Shown here piece by piece: positions 7,702 to 16,400 of a DNA stretch of 60,517 bases (its first letter is position 1; every line of letters begins with the position of its first letter). The stretch is taken from assembly GCF_042652965.1 (NCBI RefSeq), contig NZ_JBHSHL010000020.1:1-60517 (forward strand). The letters run 5' to 3'. The notes below the pieces were generated by a model, which was given only the letters and a program-made list of their open reading frames with translations, was not told the origin of the DNA and ran no database searches. This DNA is from Filifactor villosus. GTDB lineage: Bacteria; Bacillota; Clostridia; Peptostreptococcales; Filifactoraceae. A program made the position numbers and the translations under genes.

Positions 7702-9494
7702 TGTGCTTCCCCCACCTTTCTCTCTATTTCCCAGCTTTCCGCTTCAAATTGTAAGTCCCATAAACTCTTATACTCTCCGTCTTTTTCCATAAGCTGTTCA
7801 TGAGTGCCTTCTTCAATTATGTTTCCTCCTTTTAAAACAATGATGTTGTCCGCCTCCATAATGCTTTTTAATCTATGGGCAATAACAATAACCGTCTTGT
7901 CCTCGATTACATTTTTAATGGCTTCTTGAATGAGATTTTCATTCTCCGCATCGGTATAAGCTAACGCCTCATCTAAAATTATAATTTTAGAATCTTTTAA
8001 AAATGTTCTGGCAATGGATATCCTCTGAGCTTCTCCGCCTGACAGCTTTATGTTCCCGCTCCCAATAAGCGTGTCATAACCATTTGGAAGATTCATTATA
8101 AACTCATGGCATCTTGCCTTCTTAGCCGCTTTTATTATTTCTTGATCTGAAACGTGTCTATTCATTGAAATATTGTTCTTTACCGTGTCAGAAAAAATAT
8201 GAGTATCTTGAAAAACAAAGGCAATTTTTTCCATCAAATCATTTGTGTCAATCGCTCTTATATCCTTCCCTCCGATTCTTATACTTCCTTCATCCACATC
8301 CCAAAAACGTAAAATCAACTGTCCGATTGTAGATTTTCCACTTCCGGATTCACCGACTAAAGCTGTCATTGCTTTCTCTCTGCACACAAAAGAAACTTTG
8401 TTAAGAGCAAGCTTTTTTAACGGATCCGCTGTACTGTCATAAGAAAAGGAAACCTGATCAAATGTGACATCGCTTCCTTTGATTTCATCCAAGCTATCCT
8501 TAATTGCAAAAGCAGTTTCATTTATAATGGTTTCGATTTGAAAAAGCCCTGCTTTGGTAAGGTTTATTTGAGTTGCGTAATCAATACAAGTCAAAAGGGG
8601 TTCGTATAAAGCCGGTGCAATAATAAGAGTCATAATGACCGCTAATACGGTAGATTCCGTCGGATCATTCCATAGCAGCAACCCTCCTACCGGAACTACA
8701 AAGGTTAAAAGAGATAAAATTATACTTTTATACATACTCATCGGAAAAGACGCTTTTTTATAATTTGTGATTTCCCATCGAAGACTTTCATCAAGGTGGT
8801 TTTCAAGGCTTTTTAACATACCTCCCGATTTACCGAACAGTTTCACTTCCGCCATTCCTTTTACATATTCGGAAAAACTGCTCGTAATATTATTGGAAGC
8901 TTCCATATAACTTGCATATCTCGCTTTTGCACTCTCACTTCCAAAGATCCTATACTGAAAAACAAAGGCTAGAACAACAGACACAAGGACGGTAATTGCC
9001 ATGATTATATTCAGATAAGCGATACCTACAAAGAGCAAGAGTAACACAGCAAATGACCCTATTAAGTCCGGCATCATATGAGCGATGATCCCTTCCATCT
9101 TTTCAATAGTTTCATCCATGATTTTTTGAATACTGCCACTTGTATTTTTTGAAAAAAATCCTATCGAAAGCCTTCCTAAATGCTCCATAAGCTTCATTCT
9201 ATAAAGATATAATGTTTTGAACGCCATTTTATGGCAACCCACCCCACCAAAAAAAGTAAAAATAAAATTAAGAAAAATAGAAATCCCTGCTATTACGATC
9301 CATAGCATAATCGTTTCTTTATTTTCCCCTTTGGATGTCAAAAAAACTTTGCTTATAAAATAAACGGATACATAGGGCACAACATTACATACCATACCTA
9401 TAACAGATAAACAAATGCTGAGTATAAGAAACGATTTTCCTTCATTCGAATAGTAAAAAATATATTCCAATATTCCTTTCGATTTTTTATTCAA
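7698..9494 (-). CDS. ABC transporter, fused permease/ATP-binding half-transporter (first of pair)
   Basis: About 598 residues with an exporter-type membrane domain followed by an ATPase domain: Walker A GESGSGKST, signature LSGGEAQRISIAR, Walker B IIILDEA, H-loop VIAHRL. The D-loop region reads ALAYTDAENE, slightly unusual but with the catalytic Glu kept. I prefer a TTG start at 9494 because AAAGGGGATG sits at good spacing before it. An in-frame ATG at 9512 lacks a Shine-Dalgarno sequence. It is co-transcribed and translationally coupled (4-base overlap) with the next ABC gene. A divergent AraC-family gene lies 195 bases upstream. Confidence 0.9.
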   Translation of the reverse strand: MNKKSKGILEYIFYYSNEGKSFLILSICLSVIGMVCNVVPYVSVYFISKVFLTSKGENKETIMLWIVIAGISIFLNFIFTFFGGVGCHKMAFKTLYLYRMKLMEHLGRLSIGFFSKNTSGSIQKIMDETIEKMEGIIAHMMPDLIGSFAVLLLLFVGIAYLNIIMAITVLVSVVLAFVFQYRIFGSESAKARYASYMEASNNITSSFSEYVKGMAEVKLFGKSGGMLKSLENHLDESLRWEITNYKKASFPMSMYKSIILSLLTFVVPVGGLLLWNDPTESTVLAVIMTLIIAPALYEPLLTCIDYATQINLTKAGLFQIETIINETAFAIKDSLDEIKGSDVTFDQVSFSYDSTADPLKKLALNKVSFVCREKAMTALVGESGSGKSTIGQLILRFWDVDEGSIRIGGKDIRAIDTNDLMEKIAFVFQDTHIFSDTVKNNISMNRHVSDQEIIKAAKKARCHEFIMNLPNGYDTLIGSGNIKLSGGEAQRISIARTFLKDSKIIILDEALAYTDAENENLIQEAIKNVIEDKTVIVIAHRLKSIMEADNIIVLKGGNIIEEGTHEQLMEKDGEYKSLWDLQFEAESWEIERKVGEAQ

Positions 9495-9541
9495 AAGAAC
9501 ATCCCCTTTCATTTACAATATTGTTAGGAAGAACTACTGCT

Positions 9542-9570
9542 ATTCTAACTTATTTGATATCTCTTATCAA
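9542..9570 (-). promoter_or_regulatory. Promoter of the ABC transporter operon
   Basis: Minus strand: -35 TTGATA (9570..9565), 17-base spacer, -10 TAGAAT (9547..9542). It gives a short leader before the first ABC gene and lies back to back with the AraC-gene promoter. Confidence 0.65.
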
Positions 9571-9612
9571 TCCAATAATTCTTCAAATATAACAGTATGT
9601 TTTTTATATATC

Positions 9613-9641
9613 TTGAATTATAAATGCTTTTGCAGTATAAT
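9613..9641 (+). promoter_or_regulatory. Promoter of the AraC-family gene
   Basis: -35 TTGAAT (9613-9618), exactly 17 bases, then consensus -10 TATAAT (9636-9641). The start codon is about 48 bases downstream of the -10. Confidence 0.7.
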
Positions 9642-9688
9642 CGACTTTAGATAGAACAGAAAAAACTTCAAAAAAAGAAGGTGTGTCT

Positions 9689-10632
9689 ATGAGGACTCTC
9701 GAAGATTACTGGAAGGATTTTGAAAAATTCGGTTTTATAAAACACTCTAAAGTAGGAAAAACCGATTTTATCTTGTCTGATGAAAAAGGGAAGGGTGGAT
9801 TTTCTATTTTAGGAGACCTTTCATCATCCATGGTAACAATTAGTGATTGTACACTATATACTCCTTTTGTGATCAGAGAATATATTAGTGAACAAATCAT
9901 TGAAATCGGACAATATTATGCGGGAGCTGCATCCTACTATCAAAAAAAAGACCGAATATCTGAATTTGAATATGGACTGAATGCTTATGTAAATACCAAT
10001 ACTTACTGTGGGTATAAGAGGATTGAACCGGATGTGCGACTTCTTAACATCGGCTTTGCCTTTCGGGAGCGCTTTTTCTCTTCACTGCCTGTAAAATTAG
10101 AAGATGATTTTTTTGAGAGAGCAGCCATGGTGCTTAATCCTAAGCCAATTTCCATACCTAGAATAACCGCCATTTGTAACGGCATTAAAGATTGCACCTT
10201 GGAAGGAAATGCCTTGAGTCTTTATATTCACGGAAAATCATTCGAAGTCTTTTCCCTCCTGTATGATTACATTTATAAAGAAACGCCGAAACCTATCGTT
10301 CATCTTTCCGCCAAAGATAAAGCTATCTTAAATAATGTGAAATCCTTTATAGAAAATAATTATGCAAATCACTTTACGATTGCCGAACTTACCAAAATCT
10401 TTGCCATCAATCAACAGAAACTGTTATCCGGTTTTAAATCTTCTTTTAACGCAACAATAAACGAGTATACAAAAAAATACGAATGACTAGGGCTCTTGAA
10501 CTTCTTTATGATGAAGAATTATCCGTTGTGGACATAGCAAGATCCGTCGGTTACTACGGAGATGGATACTTTCAAAAAGCATTCAAGGAAACTTATGGAG
10601 TTACACCAAGTCAAATGAGGAAAGACTTGTGA
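9689..10632 (+). pseudogene. AraC-family transcriptional regulator, split by a frameshift in a poly-A tract
   Basis: The first frame (9689-10486) encodes an N-terminal sensing domain and the first helix-turn-helix of an AraC-type DNA-binding domain (FTIAELTKIFAINQQKLLSG), then stops at TGA 10484-10486. The missing second half is in another frame from about 10478 to 10632 (LSVVDIARSVGYYGDGYFQK, then GVTPSQMRKDL). One extra A in the seven-A run at 10471-10477 would restore a single protein of about 314 residues, the usual length. It is either a pseudogene, a phase-variable or slippage-corrected gene, or a sequencing error. The ATG at 9689 is favoured over GTG 9683 because of GAAGG spacing. It is divergent from the ABC pair it would be expected to control. 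Confidence 0.85.
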
Positions 10633-10690
10633 GCAAAATATATAGCCGACAACCTCCTGAGTTTCTGAGTCAAATGAAAAAAACAAGAAT

Positions 10691-10730
10691 AAAAAGTTGG
10701 AATTTCAAACAAAACTTCAACTTTTTTCTT
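10691..10730 (+). terminator. Terminator after the AraC-family gene
   Basis: Stem AAAAAGTTGGAA with TTCAACTTTTTT (one bulge), followed by T-rich sequence on the plus strand, 59 bases after the regulator's stop. Confidence 0.65.
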
Positions 10731-10855
10731 TGTCGTCATGGGACTGCTCATTGATGAACACGCCATTCCCATCACCTTCACCGTATTTCCGGGATGTATA
10801 ATGGATCAAAAGACAATGAAAACATCATGATCCTCCAAATTATTTTTCAACAATT

Positions 10856-10969
10856 ATACTATTCGTCATTTAAATTATGGATAAGACGGATTTGTACTCC
10901 GTGAAAGAGGAAACAAACGGTTTGCAGTTTCAAGACGGATATAACCACACTTCTATCGAAAAATAGTAT
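10856..10969 (-). repeat. RUP-like miniature inverted-repeat element, copy A
   Basis: 114 bases starting ATACTATTCGTC and ending ATCGAAAAATAGTAT, with TA at both ends. Orientation is opposite to the copies at 57111 and 20903. It lies between the AraC-gene terminator and integrative-element debris. The family is described under the copy at 57111. A further right-end-like fragment ending GAGAATAGTAT occurs at about 10975-11011. Confidence 0.8.
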
Positions 10970-11045
10970 GATATATTTTTTATACCCGACATTTCAAACG
11001 GAGAATAGTATTAACATCAATCTGACCTCGAAAAAATAAGAGGAC

Positions 11046-11113
11046 AAAAAACAAAGAAAGAATGTCCCAATTTTATTGAAATTCCAATTAAAATGGGCAT
11101 TCTTTCTGTTTTT
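11046..11113. other. Long hairpin of about 25 base pairs
   Basis: Left arm AAAAACAAAGAAAGAATGTCCC... and right arm ...GGGCATTCTTTCTGTTTTT pair over about 25 bases with few mismatches, then a small loop. A-rich and T-rich flanks on the two sides would allow termination in both directions. It sits beside the decayed repA fragment and may be its terminator or an element end. Confidence 0.6.
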
Positions 11114-11124
11114 AACTCGGAAAC

Positions 11125-11229
11125 TCAGGAAGATAAATTTTTATATAAATCTTCGGTTACCAAAATTTTAGGCAGCATATAAAAGCTGAATCTTTCCGCA
11201 TCTCGATTGTAAAAATAATCAAAGTCCAT
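11125..11229 (-). pseudogene. Replication initiator protein A (RepA N-terminal type), truncated fragment
   Basis: ATG at 11229..11227 with GGGAGG upstream opens a 34-residue frame beginning MDFDYFYNRDAERFSFYMLP and ending LVTEDLYKNLSS at TGA 11127..11125. This is the signature N-terminus of initiators carried by Tn1549/CTn-type elements, which normally run to about 250 residues or more. The winged-helix body is absent, so this is a relic. Confidence 0.7.
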
Positions 11230-11263
11230 CTTTCATCTCCCTCCCTTCTTTAAAATTTGCACG

Positions 11264-11293
11264 AAAAAAGACGATAGTTTTCTCGCTATCGCC
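11264..11293 (-). terminator. Hairpin with T-run between integrative-element remnants
   Basis: Stem CGATAG (11272-11277) with CTATCG (11286-11291). On the minus strand it is followed by TCTTTTTTCG. It lies between the CD1845-like remnant and the repA remnant and could have been an attenuator or terminator in the parent element. Confidence 0.6.
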
Positions 11294-11319
11294 TTTGGTA
11301 ACCATTTTTATGAAATTTT

Positions 11320-11607
11320 TTATATTGATTTTATGGTTTCATTGATTCCTTGTAGAAATACTATGATTACAGCTCCGATCATCGGTATTCCGTAAGGACT
11401 TACTAAAAATCCGATAATGAGTGCTTCTATTGCTGCTCTTGTGTTGTGTAGCATAAAGAACTAGCCTATCGCCACAAATACACACATCAGCATGAGCAAG
11501 TACAGTATCGCAGTCCCTATACTCAGCAAGAATGTCAGAAATGCAGTGAGGATACTTAACAATAGGCTGATTGGAAACAAGATTATTTTAATAATCCATC
11601 TTATCAT
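11320..11607 (-). pseudogene. CD1845-like small membrane protein of integrative elements, in-frame stop
   Basis: The frame starts MIRWIIKIILFPISLLLSIL, with two hydrophobic segments, hits TAG at 11463..11461 after 48 codons, then continues in the same frame through FFMLHNTRAAIEALIIGFLV and the conserved-looking SPYGIPMIGA to a TAA at 11322..11320. Total length of 95 residues matches the small hydrophobic proteins in Tn1549/CTn elements. The nonsense codon suggests decay. Confidence 0.65.
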
Positions 11608-11682
11608 TTATTCATCCTCACTTTCTAAAGCATTTTTTGTATCTCTACACACCATATCAATACAAACATTCACATCAATGTA
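11608..11682 (-). pseudogene. C-terminal tail of an upstream integrative-element ORF
   Basis: The frame reading IDVNVCIDMVCRDTKNALES and ending in TAA (11610..11608) directly abuts the ATG of the CD1845-like remnant, the tight spacing of a former operon. No start or body remains, because rlmD ends 87 bases further up. I cannot name the family. Confidence 0.45.
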
Positions 11683-11768
11683 ATTTTTAAGGAGTTTTTT
11701 TCGTCCACCTTCCCCATCTTCCACAAAGACAAAATGCTTATAAAACTGCTTAAAATGCAGGATTTTCA

Positions 11769-13130
11769 CTATTTCACTCTTTGTAGCAACGCTATGGACT
11801 CCACATGCATGCTATGTGCAAACATATCGACGGGTTGCACTTCCTTCGCTTTGTAACCGAGTTTCTGCAAGATGGCCATATCCCTTGCCAAGGTCGCACT
11901 GTTGCACGATACATAGACGATCTTAGGCACTTCCATCTTTGCAATGGTTTGCAGTACGATCTCTTCACAACCCTTTCTCGGAGGATCCAGAACTACGACA
12001 TCGGCTCTGATCCCTTCCTTGTAAAGTCGAGGCAATACTTCTTCCGATTTTCCGCAGATAAACTCGGCATTTTCGACCTTGTTCCCGGATGCGTTCTTCC
12101 TCGCGTCCTCGACAGCAGATTCCACGACTTCGACCCCGTAGACTTTTCGGCAGTGCTTGGCCATGGCAAGAGAAATCGTTCCGATCCCGCAATACAAGTC
12201 GAATACCGTCTCTCTCCCACTGAGATCCGCCCTTTCGATCGCTTGACTATACAGAACTTGAGTTTGCAGAGGGTTTACCTGATAAAAGGAGAGAGGAGAA
12301 ATCTCAAATTCCAAACCGAGTAACCTGTCACGGATCACTCCTTCTCCGTAAAGAATTTTGTTCTCACGTCCCATGGTCGTGTTGGAAGTCTTGCTTTGAA
12401 TGTTCTGTACCACGGTTTTTAAACCGGAAACCTTCTCTTTCAGAGCTTCCAGAATCCGATCCGCATAGGGCAGTTTCTTCTCTTTTGTGACAAGAACCAC
12501 CATAACTTCGTTCGTATAAAAACCTACCTTTACAACGATCCTTCTCAGGTTTCCTGTGTGAGAAACTTCATCATAGATGGGAACTCCATAGGTTTCACAG
12601 ACCTTCCTCACAGTGTTTACCGCAATATCGCTGACCTCCCTATGCAGGAGACATCGCTTGACAGGTACGATCTCATGGCTCCTCACCTTGTAAAAGCCGG
12701 TTACGATCCTTCCGTCCTGACAGGCGATCGGATACTGCCCCTTATTTCGATACTCAAAGGGATATTCCATGCCCAGTACATCCAAAACTTCGATATCCGT
12801 AATCTCGCCTATCCTCCTCATATGCTCCCGCACAATGGAGCGTTTCATCTCAAGTTGAGCGACATAAGACATCTCCATAATTTGACATCCTCCACAAAAC
12901 GAAGAAACTTTGCAAGGAGAAGGTACTCGAATTTCGCTAGGCTTCAACAGCTTTACAATCTTTGCTGTGGCATAGTTCTTTTTGAAGGTCAAAATTTCAG
13001 CCTCGACAAGATCTCCCTTCAATCCTCCTTCAACAAAGACAGTCAAAGTATCTATCCTTCCTATTGCTTCGCCTTTGTGCCCCATGTCTTCGATTTGGAT
13101 CTTATATGTTTTTCCTATTTGTATCTCCAA
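11769..13130 (-). CDS. rlmD: 23S rRNA (uracil-5-)-methyltransferase RlmD/RumA-type
   Basis: About 454 residues. An N-terminal TRAM domain (IQIEDMGHKGEAIGRIDTLT) is followed by an iron-sulfur cysteine cluster (CKVSSFCGGCQ), a SAM-binding core with DLYCGIGTISLAMA, then DPPRKGC and the catalytic VSCN motif. It uses SAM to make m5U in 23S rRNA; in Firmicutes one enzyme often serves two sites. The open frame extends to 13238 but runs through the terminator at 13205-13233, so that start is unlikely. I favour TTG at 13130 behind AGGAGGAAGGG. ATG at 13187 behind AGAAGG is the alternative. Confidence 0.92.
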   Translation of the reverse strand: MEIQIGKTYKIQIEDMGHKGEAIGRIDTLTVFVEGGLKGDLVEAEILTFKKNYATAKIVKLLKPSEIRVPSPCKVSSFCGGCQIMEMSYVAQLEMKRSIVREHMRRIGEITDIEVLDVLGMEYPFEYRNKGQYPIACQDGRIVTGFYKVRSHEIVPVKRCLLHREVSDIAVNTVRKVCETYGVPIYDEVSHTGNLRRIVVKVGFYTNEVMVVLVTKEKKLPYADRILEALKEKVSGLKTVVQNIQSKTSNTTMGRENKILYGEGVIRDRLLGLEFEISPLSFYQVNPLQTQVLYSQAIERADLSGRETVFDLYCGIGTISLAMAKHCRKVYGVEVVESAVEDARKNASGNKVENAEFICGKSEEVLPRLYKEGIRADVVVLDPPRKGCEEIVLQTIAKMEVPKIVYVSCNSATLARDMAILQKLGYKAKEVQPVDMFAHSMHVESIALLQRVK

Positions 13131-13204
13131 TGTTGTTACCCTTCCTCCTCTGTCCGTGATCGGTATCGATCGGATATTCATTTCCATACAGAACCTTCTG
13201 CACA

Positions 13205-13233
13205 CAAAAAGGGATATCTCAAAAGAGATATCC
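13205..13233 (-). terminator. Terminator of the PuuD-like gene
   Basis: Perfect stem GGATATCTC (13212-13220) with GAGATATCC (13225-13233), a four-base loop, and CTTTTTG on the minus-strand 3' side. It lies 24 bases after the stop at 13257 and inside the false N-terminal extension of rlmD. Confidence 0.88.
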
Positions 13234-13256
13234 GCCACTGTCGACCCGGTCGACCG

Positions 13257-13970
13257 CTACCTTGTCATCTCAATAAAATACTCAAAAATCTTTCGGATCT
13301 CTTTTCTGGCATGTATCATTCTCTCCGGATGGAATTGTGTTGCAATCAAAGGGTGTTCGTCGCAGGATTCAATTGCTTCGATCAGACCGTCCGAAGATGT
13401 CGCCGCTACTTTTAAACCCTTTGCAAGCTCCTTAATCGCCTGATGGTGGTAAGAGTTGACCAACAATCTGTCCGTTTCGAATAATTTATGCAGAAAACCG
13501 CCTTCATGGAGGAGGATGGAATGGAATCCATGTTCCAGCGTGGTCTCCGACACATGTGCATTGACGTTCTCCAGTTGTCTGTCAATGTCCTGATAGAGGC
13601 TTCCTCCAAGAGCGACATTGATGAATTGTAGGCCCCTGCAGATCCCCAGTATCGGTATTTTTTTTTGGTAAGCTTGGTGAAAAAGAGCCAATTCCGAACG
13701 GTCGCGCACGACAGAAATTTCGCCGATCCCTTTTATCGGATCCTCCCCATAATAACAAGGAAGAATATCTTCTCCTCCGATAAAAACAATTCCGTCGACA
13801 AAGGACAACACATCCTCATAAGAGACCTCTTCGTCGGTCAAAGGAAGCAAAATAGGGACTCCGCCGGCACAAACGATAGAGTCTATATACGGATAATTGG
13901 TTATCACAGACTTATCGTTGTTCGAAGTATGGTGCTCCGTAGTCAAAGCAATAATCGGTTTTTTCTTCAT
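13257..13970 (-). CDS. Gamma-glutamyl-gamma-aminobutyrate hydrolase family (class I amidotransferase-like) protein
   Basis: 237 residues of the peptidase C26/PuuD family. The nucleophile motif GICRGLQ, FIGGEDILP and the catalytic histidine motif ATQFHPERM are present, as in cytosolic enzymes that cleave gamma-glutamyl amide bonds. No polyamine or GABA pathway genes are nearby, so the physiological substrate is unknown. The ATG at 13970 is preceded by AGGAG at nine bases. The open frame begins at a TTG two codons earlier. A terminator follows directly. Confidence 0.9.
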   Translation of the reverse strand: MKKKPIIALTTEHHTSNNDKSVITNYPYIDSIVCAGGVPILLPLTDEEVSYEDVLSFVDGIVFIGGEDILPCYYGEDPIKGIGEISVVRDRSELALFHQAYQKKIPILGICRGLQFINVALGGSLYQDIDRQLENVNAHVSETTLEHGFHSILLHEGGFLHKLFETDRLLVNSYHHQAIKELAKGLKVAATSSDGLIEAIESCDEHPLIATQFHPERMIHARKEIRKIFEYFIEMTR

Positions 13971-13976
13971 AATCAA

Positions 13977-14421
13977 ACACTCCTATTTTTTGTCTTATCA
14001 CAAGGACAGAGTTTTATTGTTGTTATATTGTTTTTTTGAACTGTTTCTCTCGATAACTTATTCTTTGAGCCCAACTCATTCCCAAATGGGCTTCTGAATT
14101 CAACCCACACACCACAAAACTGAAAATCAACCTATTCATCCATATAACCGGATGCTGTCTTTGACAGACAGATGACAACAAACCTTTCCATTTGCAACGT
14201 TTTTTCGAGTTTGTCATAGAGAACTCGGATCGATGAGTGATGAAACAAGCCTTCTTGGAGGCATGATCGATACAGTTCGATCAGATAGATATGACAGTCC
14301 GTGAAAAGACCTTATACAATCAACATATTGCCGCCAAAAATCTTCAAAAGAACTCCTTTAACGAGGTTTCTTCTGTGTTGTGACATTGAAGAAAGACACA
14401 TCCTATCTTTATACAATTTTT
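13977..14421. other. Intergenic stretch, no gene recognised
   Basis: About 445 bases between the PuuD-like gene and the end of the lysophospholipase-like gene. I see only a weak inverted repeat AGCCCA/TGGGCT near 14069-14092 and short ORFs without RBS. Nothing else is supported. Confidence 0.5.
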
Positions 14422-15345
14422 CTAAAGCATCTTTTTCAACCATTCCAGGATATCTTCCATCACAGTTTCCTTCTCATACTCATTGAGAACCTCATGTCTC
14501 ATATTCGGATAGATCTTACACTCGACATTGTTGATATCAAAACTCTTGTACCACCGTACCAACAAGTGTACTCCTTTGCCGAAATTTCCCACGGGATCCT
14601 TGGCTCCCGACACCATAAAAATCGGGAGATTTCTGTTGACGTGAACCATATTACGCCTTTGAAAGTTCTCGCTGATGCCCTTGTAGACATAGTAATAGGA
14701 ACTGACGGTATAGGGGATTCCGAGTTGATTGTCTCTTCGATACTCTTCAATCACCCGCTCATCCGAACAGATCCAATCGTACATCGTCTTTTTGTCTTTT
14801 ATATTTCTGCTCAAAACACGTTGTTGCATAAAAAACATCGGAAAAGAACGTCGGTTGGACAGACCGAGCTTCTTTAGAGAATATGCCATATTTTTGCCCA
14901 GAACGGCTGCAGCCGCCTGATCTTTTCCCCCGCTTCCCGACAACAGCAGAGCATCGATCGTATTCGGATAGATCTGGATGTATCGCTGTGCCAAAAAAGA
15001 ACCCATGGAATGACCGAAAAGGATCAGTTTATGTGCGGGATGGGCAGCACGTATCTTCAAAATCATGGTCCGCATATCTCTGATCATCTTGAGGTACACA
15101 TCCGCATCTCCCAAATCGCCTATGCCTCTTTGGCAGGATTCTCCGTGACCCCTGTGGTCCATACTGTATGCTCCATAGCCGTTGTCATACAAAAAATTCA
15201 TAAAATGTTGATATCGTACCGCCTTTTCATACATTCCGTGAACGATATATACAACAGCCTTCATATCCCGTTGAGGAATTAAAGAGTAACAGTGGATGTT
15301 CCACCCGTCCGTTGCGGATTCAAATCCATACTCTTTGATTTTCAT
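14422..15345 (-). CDS. Alpha/beta hydrolase, lysophospholipase/monoacylglycerol lipase-like
   Basis: 307 residues. VYIVHGMYEKAVRY forms the oxyanion region, MDHRGHGES is typical of monoglyceride-lipase-like hydrolases, the serine nucleophile is in GHSMGS (near residue 105), the acid in VSGAKDPVG and the histidine in NMRHEVLNE. It probably hydrolyses a lipid ester in the cytosol or at the membrane. It starts 18 bases after the lipid-kinase gene, supporting co-transcription and a lipid-linked role. Confidence 0.87.
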   Translation of the reverse strand: MKIKEYGFESATDGWNIHCYSLIPQRDMKAVVYIVHGMYEKAVRYQHFMNFLYDNGYGAYSMDHRGHGESCQRGIGDLGDADVYLKMIRDMRTMILKIRAAHPAHKLILFGHSMGSFLAQRYIQIYPNTIDALLLSGSGGKDQAAAAVLGKNMAYSLKKLGLSNRRSFPMFFMQQRVLSRNIKDKKTMYDWICSDERVIEEYRRDNQLGIPYTVSSYYYVYKGISENFQRRNMVHVNRNLPIFMVSGAKDPVGNFGKGVHLLVRWYKSFDINNVECKIYPNMRHEVLNEYEKETVMEDILEWLKKML

Positions 15346-15363
15346 CTCCATCCCTTTCCCATC

Positions 15364-16245
15364 CTATGGTACAATTACGCTCAACACATCACTTACGACC
15401 GATACTTCCACCGGCAACGAGGGACCCTCTTCTCCGTCAATACTCAGAACCATATCTTCGGGAGAGCTGATCTTAAAATATGCCGACTTCAGGTAGACTA
15501 CCTGATTCGAATCCGTGATATCTTCCTTTTTTAGTATCTTCAAAAACAGATTTGCCGTTTCCACGGGAGAGCCTTCCTTTATGAGAATCATCTCCATTTT
15601 TCCGTCTTGAATATCGGTTTGCTTCAAAAAATTCGTAAAATTACCTACACTCCTACCGTTGAGAAGAAGGAAGAGATAGACATTTTCCGTGATCGTTTCT
15701 TTGTCCGTTTCAATGGTAAGAGGAAAACTCTTAACGTTTTTCAGCTCCGAAAGAGGCTTGATATAATAAGCCAACGGTCCTAAAGTTTCCTTAAGTCCCG
15801 CATCGGTCGCAAACGAGGTCTGAACAAAAACACCTCCCGCCAAACTGGACAGGAAATAGTCCTTGTTATTTACACAGCCTACATCGACCTTTTGTATGGA
15901 ACCTCCCATAATTTCAGGAATGGCATGGATAAGATTGCTGTCCACATCCAAATTTGTGGTAAAGTTGTTGCAGGTTCCTCCCCCCAACGCAATATAGGGT
16001 TTGTTTATATTGTGTTCTATCATTGTTTGAGCAACCAAACGAATTGTTCCGTCTCCTCCCGCTGCAATGACATAATCTATTTTTTCGTGGTTTAAAAACT
16101 CGGTGTCGATTTCACCGCTTTCAGGAAGCCGATAAGCAAGTGCATCGACTCCGTTTGACTGAAACTGCTCCAACATTTGATCTAAATGATTGGGAACAAA
16201 TCGATCTCCCGATACGGGGTTATATAAAAAGGCCGCTTTTTTCAT
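15364..16245 (-). CDS. Diacylglycerol kinase family lipid kinase (YegS/DgkB-like)
   Basis: 293 residues. The DAGK catalytic domain shows AAGGDGTIRLVAQT (nucleotide-binding GGDGT) and ALGGGTCNNF, then the YegS-type beta-sandwich ending with LSIDGEEGPSLPVEV. These soluble enzymes phosphorylate diacylglycerol or related lipids. The RBS is AGGAGAATCATT before the ATG. It is directly followed by the lysophospholipase-like gene. The exact lipid substrate cannot be assigned. Confidence 0.9.
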   Translation of the reverse strand: MKKAAFLYNPVSGDRFVPNHLDQMLEQFQSNGVDALAYRLPESGEIDTEFLNHEKIDYVIAAGGDGTIRLVAQTMIEHNINKPYIALGGGTCNNFTTNLDVDSNLIHAIPEIMGGSIQKVDVGCVNNKDYFLSSLAGGVFVQTSFATDAGLKETLGPLAYYIKPLSELKNVKSFPLTIETDKETITENVYLFLLLNGRSVGNFTNFLKQTDIQDGKMEMILIKEGSPVETANLFLKILKKEDITDSNQVVYLKSAYFKISSPEDMVLSIDGEEGPSLPVEVSVVSDVLSVIVP

Positions 16246-16400
16246 AATGATTCTCCTCTATAAAATACGTTTACGGTCTGTGAAGAATTCATACCCGAAT
16301 CAAAACCGAGGGTCGATTTCCATGCAGACATTCAACCTCTCTTCTTTTCTCTCCGATACTTGGTGCATACGAAGTGCGGGTCCTCTTCTTCCGTTTCCGG

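Larger units (their letters stand above)
11125..11700 (-). mobile_element. Decayed remnant of a Tn1549/CTn-type integrative conjugative element
   Basis: Three minus-strand coding remnants lie in the order seen in clostridial conjugative transposons: the C-terminal tail of an upstream ORF, a small hydrophobic CD1845-like protein broken by an in-frame TAG, then a terminator-like hairpin and the N-terminal 34 residues of a RepA-type replication initiator. Nothing else of the element remains between the AraC gene and rlmD. Family assignment rests on recognised motifs, not a search. Confidence 0.65.

Noticed and set aside
5941..9494. Calling the ABC pair a siderophore system
   Set aside because: The layout is suggestive of YbtPQ/IrtAB-like transporters, but there are no siderophore genes or iron boxes here, so the substrate was left open.
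13131..13238. N-terminal extension of rlmD to 13238
   Set aside because: It would run through the strong terminator of the upstream gene at 13205-13233; starts at 13130 or 13187 have RBS support.
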